A stretch of DNA of 7,440 bases from the NCBI GenBank assembly GCA_030625695.1, contig DAOUQK010000182.1, positions 1-7,440 of the forward strand, written 5' to 3'. The notes under the pieces are model-generated. The model ran no database searches. It saw only the letters and a list, made by a program, of their open reading frames with translations, and was not told where the DNA came from. This DNA comes from Paracoccaceae bacterium (GTDB lineage: Bacteria; Pseudomonadota; Alphaproteobacteria; Rhodobacterales; Rhodobacteraceae). Made by a program: the position numbers and the translations under genes. This document shows positions 1 through 5,099 of the stretch, one piece after another; the stretch's first letter is position 1; the number at the start of each line of letters is the position of its first letter.

Positions 1-121
1 ATTGGGACGAGGCCGCCAAAAGGCTGCCGACCTCGAAATAAAGCCGTTCGTCACCGGTTTCGTCCATTGCTTTCATGCTGTCTTCGGCCAGTTTTGCGGC
101 CAAAACATCAATAATGCTCAT
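1..121 (-). CDS. Partial small protein of unknown function (N-terminal 40 residues)
   Basis: The minus strand is open from an ATG at 121-119 to the window edge. The translation begins MSIIDVLAAKLAEDSMKAMD and continues with an acidic stretch (ETGDERLYFEVGSLLAASSQ). It looks soluble and helical, with no signal peptide or membrane segment in the visible part. Its ATG shares one base with the TGA of the upstream hydrolase gene (TGATG on the minus strand), which is typical of translational coupling, so the two are probably co-transcribed. I do not recognise a named family. I have an impression that short proteins like this accompany the hydrolase in related genomes, but cannot confirm it. The C-terminus lies outside the window. 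Confidence 0.7.
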   Translation of the reverse strand, partial: MSIIDVLAAKLAEDSMKAMDETGDERLYFEVGSLLAASSQ

Positions 122-774
122 CAGCGGGTTGTTTCGGTCAGGCGGCGTTTGACGTAGTCGGAAACATTACCAATCAGCGTGTCCATATGTTCGCCCTGGA
201 AAAAGTGATCAGCGCCTTCGATTTCCTGATGGGTGACGGTTATGCCTTTTTGTTCGTGCAACTTATCGACCAGGGCGACAGTATCAGCTGGTGGGGCCAC
301 CCGGTCGGCCAGCCCGTTGATCACCAAACCGGATGAGGGGCAGGGGGCCAGGAACGAAAAGTCATACATGTTGGCGGGCGGCGACACGGTGATAAAACCG
401 GTAATCTCGGGTCGGCGCATCAAAAGTTGCATGCCGATCCATGAGCCGAATGAGAACCCGGCGACCCAGCAATGTTTGGAATTGTTGTTCATTGATTGCA
501 GGTAATCGAGCGCCGAAGCCGCATCTGACAGCTCACCAATGCCTTGATCATATTCACCCTGTGATCGGCCAACCCCGCGGAAATTGAACCGCAACACGGT
601 GAACCCCATGTTGTAAAAGGCATAATGCAGGTTATACACCACCTTGTTGTTCATCGTCCCGCCAAACTGCGGGTGTGGATGCAGCACAATGGCGATGGGG
701 GCGTCTTTTTCTTTTTGCGGATGATAGCGGCCTTCTAGGCGGCCTTCGGGACCGGGAAATATGACCTCGGGCAT
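121..774 (-). CDS. Alpha/beta superfamily hydrolase (COG2945-like)
   Basis: This 217-residue protein has a complete serine hydrolase arrangement. The HPHPQFGGTMNN segment (residues 32-43) fits the oxyanion-hole region. GFSFG (106-110) is the nucleophile elbow with Ser108. Asp157 in GLADRVAP and His190 in ADHFF complete the likely triad. NFRGVGRSQG (64-73) is a conserved segment of the small bacterial hydrolases grouped as COG2945. There is no signal peptide, so it should be cytoplasmic. The substrate cannot be told; an esterase- or peptidase-like activity is only a class-level guess. The ATG at 774-772 is preceded on the minus strand by AAGGA about 11 nt upstream. The gene diverges from iscR, and its stop overlaps the start of the next minus-strand gene. 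Whether it shares iron control with the suf operon through the common intergenic region is open. Confidence 0.88.
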   Translation of the reverse strand: MPEVIFPGPEGRLEGRYHPQKEKDAPIAIVLHPHPQFGGTMNNKVVYNLHYAFYNMGFTVLRFNFRGVGRSQGEYDQGIGELSDAASALDYLQSMNNNSKHCWVAGFSFGSWIGMQLLMRRPEITGFITVSPPANMYDFSFLAPCPSSGLVINGLADRVAPPADTVALVDKLHEQKGITVTHQEIEGADHFFQGEHMDTLIGNVSDYVKRRLTETTR

Positions 775-825
775 AAGGTGTTTTGTCCTTGCATGTTTTA
801 TTTCAAAAAGTGCGCCGGTGTATTC

Positions 826-854
826 TTGACGAATTCCCTAAGACACCTTAGAAC
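826..854 (+). promoter_or_regulatory. Sigma70-like promoter of the iscR-suf operon
   Basis: TTGACG (826-831) matches the -35 consensus in five of six bases. TAGAAC (849-854) matches the -10 consensus TATAAT in four of six, with an ideal 17-bp spacer. Transcription would start near 861, giving a 5' leader of about 115 nt before iscR. The -10 lies inside a perfect palindrome, which would let a bound repressor block RNA polymerase directly. The call is based on pattern only. Confidence 0.6.
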
Positions 855-862
855 GGTTCTAA
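848..862. promoter_or_regulatory. Palindromic operator, Irr/ICE-like iron box
   Basis: TTAGAAC G GTTCTAA is a perfect inverted repeat with 7-bp arms around one central base. It reads as TTAGAA-N3-TTCTAA, which resembles the iron control element bound by Irr in alphaproteobacteria as I remember it. It covers the -10 and the predicted transcription start of the iscR-suf promoter, so binding should repress. Irr control of suf genes in Rhodobacteraceae would fit the pathway. An IscR or other dimeric-regulator site is the alternative. Confidence 0.6.
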
Positions 863-876
863 TTCGATGTGCGCAC

Positions 877-927
877 GACTGGCGCGCGCTTTTTGTGGCT
901 TCCAGCGGGACTTAATGACTGGCGCGC
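877..927 (+). repeat. 11-bp direct repeat pair in the iscR leader
   Basis: GACTGGCGCGC occurs at 877-887 and again at 917-927, with starts exactly 40 bp apart (about four helical turns). Both copies lie between the predicted transcription start and the iscR start codon. They could be tandem protein-binding sites on the same DNA face or a chance GC-rich repeat. No ORF in this leader looks real. Confidence 0.5.
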
Positions 928-976
928 AAAAGGTCAATGTTTTCGACGTTTATCAAACACCCTGGGGATGAATGGG

Positions 977-1441
977 ATGAAGCTTTCTACCAAAGGGCGC
1001 TATGCGATGGTGGCGCTGGTTGATATTGCCATGAATTCAGGCGACAGCGATGCGCTGGTGACGCTGGGCGATATTGCCAAACGTCAGGATATTTCTTTGC
1101 CCTATCTTGAGCAACTGTTTGTCAAGCTGCGGCGCGACAAGCTGGTGGTGTCGGTACGCGGGCCCGGCGGTGGATACCGGCTGGCGCGGGTGCCATCAGA
1201 TATTCGTGTGGTCGAGATTCTGGCGGCAGTGGATGAAACTGTGGACGCGATGCATACCGGGGCCGGGGCCTCGGGCGGGTCATCGGGGTCTAAGGCGCAA
1301 AGCATGTCGAACCGGTTGTGGGAATGTCTGAGCGCGCATGTTTACGTGTTCCTGCACCAGACGCGGTTGTCGGATGTGATCGAGAATGAATTGGCACCGT
1401 GTCCGGCTGTGCCGGGGTTGTTTTCGGTGGTGGACGGTTGA
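977..1441 (+). CDS. iscR: IscR-type Rrf2 family transcriptional regulator of Fe-S assembly
   Basis: This 154-residue regulator opens with MKLSTKGRYAMVALVDIA, the usual Rrf2/IscR start. A winged helix-turn-helix follows: LGDIAKRQDISLPYLEQLFVKLRR (about 30-53) and the wing RGPGGGYRLA (61-70). AVDETVDA (84-91) matches the segment just before the cluster-binding loop of E. coli IscR. In E. coli three cysteines and a histidine follow; here the loop (residues 93-113) is Gly/Ser/Ala-rich with no cysteine. The only cysteines are Cys117 (LWEC) and Cys142. Rhodobacter sphaeroides IscR is reported to bind a cluster with an unusual, cysteine-poor ligand set, so this is probably the lineage form, not a damaged gene. 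It likely senses Fe-S or iron status and controls its own operon. The start at 977 was chosen for the family N-terminus and GGGG at 964-967; an in-frame ATG at 968 is less likely. Confidence 0.92.
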   Translation: MKLSTKGRYAMVALVDIAMNSGDSDALVTLGDIAKRQDISLPYLEQLFVKLRRDKLVVSVRGPGGGYRLARVPSDIRVVEILAAVDETVDAMHTGAGASGGSSGSKAQSMSNRLWECLSAHVYVFLHQTRLSDVIENELAPCPAVPGLFSVVDG

Positions 1442-1443
1442 AG

Positions 1444-1506
1444 ATGCCAATGTTGCGTGTGGGGATGGCCCTGAATTTGAGTTTATTTTGCGAGATGAAG
1501 ATGTGA
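1444..1506 (+). CDS. Possible 20-codon ORF bridging iscR and the desulfurase gene
   Basis: An ORF reading MPMLRVGMALNLSLFCEMKM begins 2 nt after the iscR stop. It ends in a TGA that overlaps the desulfurase GTG (GTGA, 1503-1506), so it fills the only gap between the two genes. Its placement would suit translational coupling, carrying ribosomes from iscR to a weak GTG start. No strong Shine-Dalgarno precedes it, and a frame this short can stay open by chance. I know no homologue. Treat it as a candidate only. Confidence 0.2.
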   Translation: MPMLRVGMALNLSLFCEMKM

Positions 1507-2546
1507 GCCGGATTTATCTTGATCATAACGCGTCGATGCCATTGAGGGGCGAGGCGCGCGCGGCGATGATTGGCGCGATGGATCTGTGCGGCAATCCGTC
1601 GTCGGTGCATGGCGAGGGGCGGGCGGCGCGTGGGTTGATTGAGCGTGCGCGCGCACAGGTGGCGGCGGCGTTTGGAGCAGATGGGGCTGATGTGGTGTTT
1701 ACATCCGGGGCGACTGAGGCTGCGGCTTTGGCCTGTGCCGGGCGCGGGCTGCTTGGGTCGGGGGTGGAGCATGATGCGGTTGCTGCCTGGGTTGAGGATA
1801 GCCTGGCGGTGAATTCTGAGGGTTTGGTTCAGGTTGATGTGCCGGGTCGGTCGGTGTTGCAGATGTCGAATTCCGAAACCGGAATCGTACAGGCATTACC
1901 TGACGGGTTGGCCGTGACGGATGCCACCCAAAGCTTTGGCAAGATCCCGGTGGCGTTCAACTGGTGCGGCGCGGAAATGGCATTGATTTCGGCGCATAAA
2001 ATTGGCGGACCCAAAGGGGTTGGCGCCTTGGTGGTCAGGCGGGGCACAGAGGTGGCCGCGCGCATCAAAGGCGGCGGGCAAGAGATGGGGCGCCGTGCCG
2101 GGACGGAAAACCTGATCGGGATTGCCGGGTTTGGGGCAGCGGCCGAGGCAGCGGCGCAGGATTTGGCGGATGGTGTCTGGGACAAGGTGGCGCAGATGCG
2201 CGATTTATTGCAGGCAACGCTTGAGGATTCTGTGAAACATACTATTTTTGTCGGGAATGAGGTGACTCGTCTGCCAAATACGCTATGTATCGCCACGCCG
2301 GGCTGGAAAGGCGAAACCCAGGTGATGCAGATGGATTTGGCGGGCTTTGCGATCAGCGCCGGATCGGCCTGTTCCAGCGGCAAGCTGCGCGCCAGTGGGG
2401 TGTTGCGGGCGATGGGCTATGATGACGAGACCGCAGGCAGTGCGATAAGGGTATCGCTGGGGCCTGAGACGACGATTGATGATGTGATGGGCTTTGCCAC
2501 GGCGTGGCTGGCCAAAGAGAATAATTTTCATGCCCGCGTGGCGTGA
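1503..2546 (+). CDS. Cysteine desulfurase, compact IscS/NifS type (class V aminotransferase fold)
   Basis: This PLP enzyme removes sulfur from cysteine, giving alanine and an enzyme-bound persulfide for cluster assembly. From the GTG start it is 347 residues and begins SRIYLDHNAS, as IscS/NifS proteins do. Visible landmarks are SGATEAA (68-74), EHDAV (89-93), the PLP-contacting DATQSFGK (140-147), AHK with the PLP lysine Lys166, GGGQEMGRRAGTEN (190-203), and the catalytic loop SAGSACSSGKLR with Cys290. This loop is of the group I (IscS/NifS) type, not the RxGHHC type of SufS. The protein is about 50 residues shorter than E. coli IscS, mainly between Glu89 and Asp140. The GTG at 1503 is chosen because GAG at 1492-1494 is well spaced and the only upstream ATG, at 1386, lies deep inside iscR. 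Codons in the first third are rich in G at third positions. sufB follows after 18 nt. It is probably cytoplasmic. Confidence 0.9.
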   Translation: MSRIYLDHNASMPLRGEARAAMIGAMDLCGNPSSVHGEGRAARGLIERARAQVAAAFGADGADVVFTSGATEAAALACAGRGLLGSGVEHDAVAAWVEDSLAVNSEGLVQVDVPGRSVLQMSNSETGIVQALPDGLAVTDATQSFGKIPVAFNWCGAEMALISAHKIGGPKGVGALVVRRGTEVAARIKGGGQEMGRRAGTENLIGIAGFGAAAEAAAQDLADGVWDKVAQMRDLLQATLEDSVKHTIFVGNEVTRLPNTLCIATPGWKGETQVMQMDLAGFAISAGSACSSGKLRASGVLRAMGYDDETAGSAIRVSLGPETTIDDVMGFATAWLAKENNFHARVA

Positions 2547-2551
2547 TTGCG

Positions 2552-2556
2552 AGGAG
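2552..2556 (+). promoter_or_regulatory. Ribosome binding site fixing the sufB start
   Basis: AGGAG lies 8 nt before the ATG at 2565, in the short gap after the desulfurase stop. It is the strongest Shine-Dalgarno in the operon. It selects ATG 2565 over the in-frame TTG at 2547, which has no such site. Confidence 0.85.
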
Positions 2557-2564
2557 AAAGAGAT

Positions 2565-4112
2565 ATGGCTGTTTTGGACCAGACGATTGTGAAAGACGGC
2601 GTTGATCAGGACACCGTGGATGCGGTGGCCGAGGTCAACACCTATAAATACGGCTGGGAAACCGATATCGAGATGGAGTTTGCGCCCAAGGGTGTGAACA
2701 CCGATATCGTCCGGCTGATCTCGGACAAGAACGAAGAACCTGAATGGATGACCGATTGGCGGCTGGAGGCGTTTGAACGCTGGGGCAAGCTGAAAGAGCC
2801 GACTTGGGCGATGGTAAATTACCCTGAGATTGATTTTCAGGACATCTATTATTACGCCCGCCCCAAAAGCATGGAGGTCAAGCCAAAGTCGTTGGATGAG
2901 GTCGATCCGAAATTGCTGGCGACGTATGAAAAACTGGGTATCCCGGTGCGCGAACAGATGATTTTGGCAGGTGTCGAGGGGGCCGAGGCCTCGCCTGCTG
3001 ATGGTCGTGCCGGAGGCGCGCAAGCACAGGACCGTAAGGTCGCCGTGGATATGGTGTTTGATTCCGTGTCGGTGGGGACCACGTTTCAAACCGAATTGAA
3101 AAAGGCCGGGGTGATCTTTTGTTCAATCTCCGAGGCGATCCGCGATCATCCCGAACTGGTGAAAAAATACCTGGGCACCGTGGTGCCCGCGTCCGACAAT
3201 TTCTATGCGACGTTGAATTCAGCCGTGTTTTCCGATGGCTCGTTTGTCTATATCCCGCCGGGGGTGCGTTGCCCGATGGAATTGTCGACATATTTCCGCA
3301 TCAATGCTGAAAACACCGGTCAGTTTGAGCGTACCTTGATCATCGCCGACAAGGGGTCGTATGTGTCCTATCTTGAAGGTTGTACCGCACCGCAGCGCGA
3401 TACCAATCAGTTGCACGCGGCGGTGGTCGAGATCATCATCGAAGAAGACGCCGAAGTGAAATATTCCACCGTCCAGAACTGGTATCCCGGCGATGAGAAT
3501 GGGGTCGGAGGCATCTATAATTTTGTCACCAAGCGGGCTGATTGCCGGGGGGATCGCGCGAAAATCATGTGGACGCAAGTGGAGACAGGCTCGGCTGTGA
3601 CGTGGAAATACCCGTCGTGCATTCTGCGCGGCGATGACAGCCAGGGTGAGTTTTACTCTATCGCCATTACCAACAACTACCAGCAGGCGGATACCGGCAC
3701 CAAGATGATCCATCTGGGCGCGCGGACCAAGTCGCGGATCGTTTCCAAGGGGATCAGTGCGGGCCACGCGCAGAATACCTATCGCGGGTTGGTTTCCATG
3801 CATCCCAAAGCCAAGAACGCCCGCAACTATACCCAATGCGACAGCCTGTTGATCGGCGATAAATGCGGGGCGCATACGGTGCCTTATATCGAGGTCAAGA
3901 ACAACTCGGCCCGGGTCGAGCACGAGGCGACGACCTCCAAAGTGGATGACGATCAGCTGTTTTATTGCCGTTCGCGCGGCATGGACGAAGAAGAGGCGGT
4001 GGCGCTGGTGGTTAACGGGTTTTGCAAGGACGTGTTGCAGGCGTTGCCGATGGAATTTGCCATGGAGGCGCAACAATTGGTGGCGATATCGTTAGAGGGA
4101 TCCGTCGGGTAA
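2565..4112 (+). CDS. sufB: Fe-S cluster assembly scaffold protein SufB
   Basis: SufB is the core scaffold of the cytoplasmic SufBC2D complex that receives sulfur and builds clusters. The 515-residue protein has the beta-helix core signature throughout: FIYVPPGVRCPMEL-like segment (227-240), STYFRINAENTGQFERT (241-257), SYLEGCTAP (268-276), STVQNWYPGD (301-310), TWKYPSCILRGD (346-357), GTKMIHLG (378-385), ISAGHAQNTYRGLV (397-410), and the C-terminal NGFCKDV and AISLEGSVG. Cys425 in YTQCDSLLIGD and Glu454 in EHEATTSK match E. coli Cys405 and Glu434, and Cys273 matches Cys254, so the sulfur path and assembly site look intact. It is longer than E. coli SufB (495). An Ala/Gly/Asp/Gln-rich insert at about residues 138-157 lies just before KVAVDMVFDSVSV. 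The gene ends in TAA, followed at once by a palindromic element. Confidence 0.98.
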   Translation: MAVLDQTIVKDGVDQDTVDAVAEVNTYKYGWETDIEMEFAPKGVNTDIVRLISDKNEEPEWMTDWRLEAFERWGKLKEPTWAMVNYPEIDFQDIYYYARPKSMEVKPKSLDEVDPKLLATYEKLGIPVREQMILAGVEGAEASPADGRAGGAQAQDRKVAVDMVFDSVSVGTTFQTELKKAGVIFCSISEAIRDHPELVKKYLGTVVPASDNFYATLNSAVFSDGSFVYIPPGVRCPMELSTYFRINAENTGQFERTLIIADKGSYVSYLEGCTAPQRDTNQLHAAVVEIIIEEDAEVKYSTVQNWYPGDENGVGGIYNFVTKRADCRGDRAKIMWTQVETGSAVTWKYPSCILRGDDSQGEFYSIAITNNYQQADTGTKMIHLGARTKSRIVSKGISAGHAQNTYRGLVSMHPKAKNARNYTQCDSLLIGDKCGAHTVPYIEVKNNSARVEHEATTSKVDDDQLFYCRSRGMDEEEAVALVVNGFCKDVLQALPMEFAMEAQQLVAISLEGSVG

Positions 4113-4164
4113 CGTGGGTTTCACCCACCCTACAGGATATTTGTAGGGTGGGTGAAAACCCACG
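4113..4164. repeat. REPIN/BIME-like inverted pair of GTAG-headed hairpins
   Basis: The left arm 4113-4134 and right arm 4142-4164 are complementary over their full length except for one extra base, around a 7-nt spacer (GGATATT). Each arm is itself a small hairpin. On the plus strand GTAG (4143-4146) precedes GTGGGT-GAAA-ACCCAC (4148-4163). On the minus strand GTAG (4133-4130) precedes GTGGGT-GAA-ACCCAC (4128-4114). GTAG followed by a short stem-loop is the layout of REP units moved by RAYT transposases, and two inverted units form a REPIN/BIME. The element starts at the base after the sufB stop. No T-run follows on either strand, so it does not look like an intrinsic terminator. The transcript would form a long stem that could protect sufB mRNA from 3' decay. 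I believe similar GTAGGGTGGG palindromes recur in many genomes, but dispersal here is untested. Confidence 0.7.
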
Positions 4165-4191
4165 CCCCCTGGAAAAAGGAAAGTTCTGATC

Positions 4192-4245
4192 ATGAATGGC
4201 ACCACAACTTCCTTGGCCAGTGGCACCGCTGTGGTGCCGGGGTAA
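4192..4245 (+). CDS. Possible 17-residue upstream ORF / leader peptide
   Basis: MNGTTTSLASGTAVVPG is encoded from ATG 4192 to TAA 4243-4245. A Shine-Dalgarno-like AAGGAAAG (4176-4183) lies upstream, with AGGA 11 nt before the ATG, slightly long. The ORF is in the same frame as the next gene and separated from it only by TAA and one ACC codon. It may be a coupling leader, a regulatory peptide, or the remnant of a longer N-terminus of the next gene cut off by a stop mutation. The peptide is small, Thr/Ser/Gly-rich and unlike any family I know. Confidence 0.3.
   Translation: MNGTTTSLASGTAVVPG
4198..4238 (+). promoter_or_regulatory. Two mutually exclusive stems before the pyruvyl transferase-like gene
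   Basis: GGCACCACA (4198-4206) is perfectly complementary to TGTGGTGCC (4230-4238), giving a 9-bp stem around a 23-nt loop. The second copy of GGCACC (4222-4227) can instead pair with GGTGCC (4233-4238) as a 6-bp stem with a 5-nt loop. Both use the same 3' arm, which ends next to the GGGG (4239-4242) that is the likely ribosome site for ATG 4249. Competing stems over a short translated ORF could regulate initiation of the downstream gene. This is inference from complementarity alone. Confidence 0.3.
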
Positions 4246-4248
4246 ACC

Positions 4249-5097
4249 ATGTCTGATGTCGCCACTAAACCCACGCCCTTGCGGCTGTTCTGGTGGCAAG
4301 GTGTGGCCAACTTTGGCGATGCTTTGTCGGCACTGATTGTGGCGCAGGTTTCCGGACGCGAGGTGGTCCATTCCGGGCCGGGGGGCTGTGATATGCTGGC
4401 CATCGGTTCGTTGATCCAAGTGATGCGGCGCAAATACCGCGAACCGCGCAAGGACGGCGTACGCCCGTGGATTTGGGGTGCAGGCCTGTTGCATGCGGTG
4501 TCGGCCGATTTCCTTGACAATGTTCAGGTGGCTTTGCTGCGTGGCCCCGTAACGGCCGCACTTTTGGGGGTTAATACCAACCAGTTTGGCGACCCCGGCT
4601 TGCTGACGCCGCTGATTCTTGGACCGATGCCCGAACGCAATGACCACATCGGGTTGGTGATGCATCATTCTCAGGCGGATGACCCCGAGGTGGCCGCACT
4701 TATTGCCCGCGAACCGGCGTTGGAATTGATTGATGTGGGCGGCGACGCCACGCAAGTCTGTCGTGAAATTGCGGCGTGCGCCCATGTGATTTCGTCGTCC
4801 TTGCATGGTTTGGTGGTGGCGGATGCCTGTGGTGTCGCCAACACCTGGCTGTCTCCGGGCGGGCAGTCACATCTGAAATACCACGATTATGCCGCCTCGA
4901 TCGGGCGGGCGATGATCGCACCTTTGACGATTGCCGGCATTCCCGGCCATATCGCCGGGCTGAAAGACCAGCACGGGTTGGGTTATAGCGAGGCGATTGA
5001 ACGCGCCTGCGAAGCCTTACTAACAAGTTTTCCGGCTGCGTTGCGCGGCCCCAATACACCTTCCGGACATCCGGAACCTGAAATGATGAGGGTATAG
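4249..5097 (+). CDS. Polysaccharide pyruvyl transferase family protein (ExoV-like)
   Basis: The 282-residue product fits the polysaccharide pyruvyl transferase family (PF04230), whose members add pyruvyl groups from phosphoenolpyruvate to sugars of exopolysaccharides or other glycans. Landmarks are LRLFWWQGVANFGDALSALI (11-30) with the family NxGD, WIWGAGLLH (74-82), LLRGPVTAALLG (96-107), FGDPGLL (113-119), and the signature ISSSLHGLVVADACGV (181-196). No signal peptide or membrane segment is seen, consistent with a cytoplasmic enzyme. The acceptor is unknown. Its position between sufB and sufC is odd, since no role in Fe-S assembly is known for the family. The 3' end is fitted to the operon: its last codons carry the sufC ribosome site, and sufC starts 2 nt after its TAG. 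ATG 4249 has only GGGG 6 nt upstream, and an in-frame 17-codon ORF precedes it. Confidence 0.85.
   Translation: MSDVATKPTPLRLFWWQGVANFGDALSALIVAQVSGREVVHSGPGGCDMLAIGSLIQVMRRKYREPRKDGVRPWIWGAGLLHAVSADFLDNVQVALLRGPVTAALLGVNTNQFGDPGLLTPLILGPMPERNDHIGLVMHHSQADDPEVAALIAREPALELIDVGGDATQVCREIAACAHVISSSLHGLVVADACGVANTWLSPGGQSHLKYHDYAASIGRAMIAPLTIAGIPGHIAGLKDQHGLGYSEAIERACEALLTSFPAALRGPNTPSGHPEPEMMRV
5089..5092 (+). promoter_or_regulatory. sufC ribosome binding site inside the upstream gene
   Basis: AGGG (within TGAGGGT) lies 7 nt before the sufC ATG at 5100 and forms part of the last codons of the pyruvyl transferase-like gene. Loss of that gene's end would remove it, so expression of the two is linked. 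Confidence 0.7.
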
Positions 5098-5099
5098 AA

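Noticed and set aside
774..850. Inverted repeat TAAGGTGTTTT (774-784) / AAGACACCTTA (840-850)
   Set aside because: It matches at 10 of 11 positions, but the arms are 55 bp apart and one begins in the hydrolase start codon. No regulator is known to me for it, so chance is likely.
869..976. Longer iscR starting at GTG 869 or ATG 968
   Set aside because: The extension is unlike the Rrf2 family, which starts at MKLSTKGRYA. GTG 869 would lie only about 8 nt after the predicted transcription start.
1386..1502. Desulfurase starting at ATG 1386 inside iscR
   Set aside because: The extra 39 residues are Trp/Arg/Cys-rich out-of-frame iscR sequence with no family similarity; the fold begins at SRIYLDHNAS.
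1290..1772. Antisense frame of 160 codons across iscR and the desulfurase gene
   Set aside because: Its composition is Arg/Pro/His-rich with no family features, and it crosses two well supported genes.
2547..2564. TTG at 2547 as sufB start
   Set aside because: It lies directly after the desulfurase stop and overlaps the AGGAG that serves ATG 2565; MAVLDQT is the better N-terminus.
3219..4076. Long antisense frame (285 codons) opposite sufB
   Set aside because: It lies wholly against a highly conserved sufB, is rich in His, Arg and Pro with no recognisable motif, and arises from codon bias in the sense gene. The long minus-strand frames at 2283-3089, 4012-4806, 5226-5873 and 6368-6958 were dropped for the same reason.
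4113..4164. Intrinsic transcription terminator after sufB
   Set aside because: The stem is strong, but no T-run follows on either strand and essential partners sufC and sufD lie downstream.
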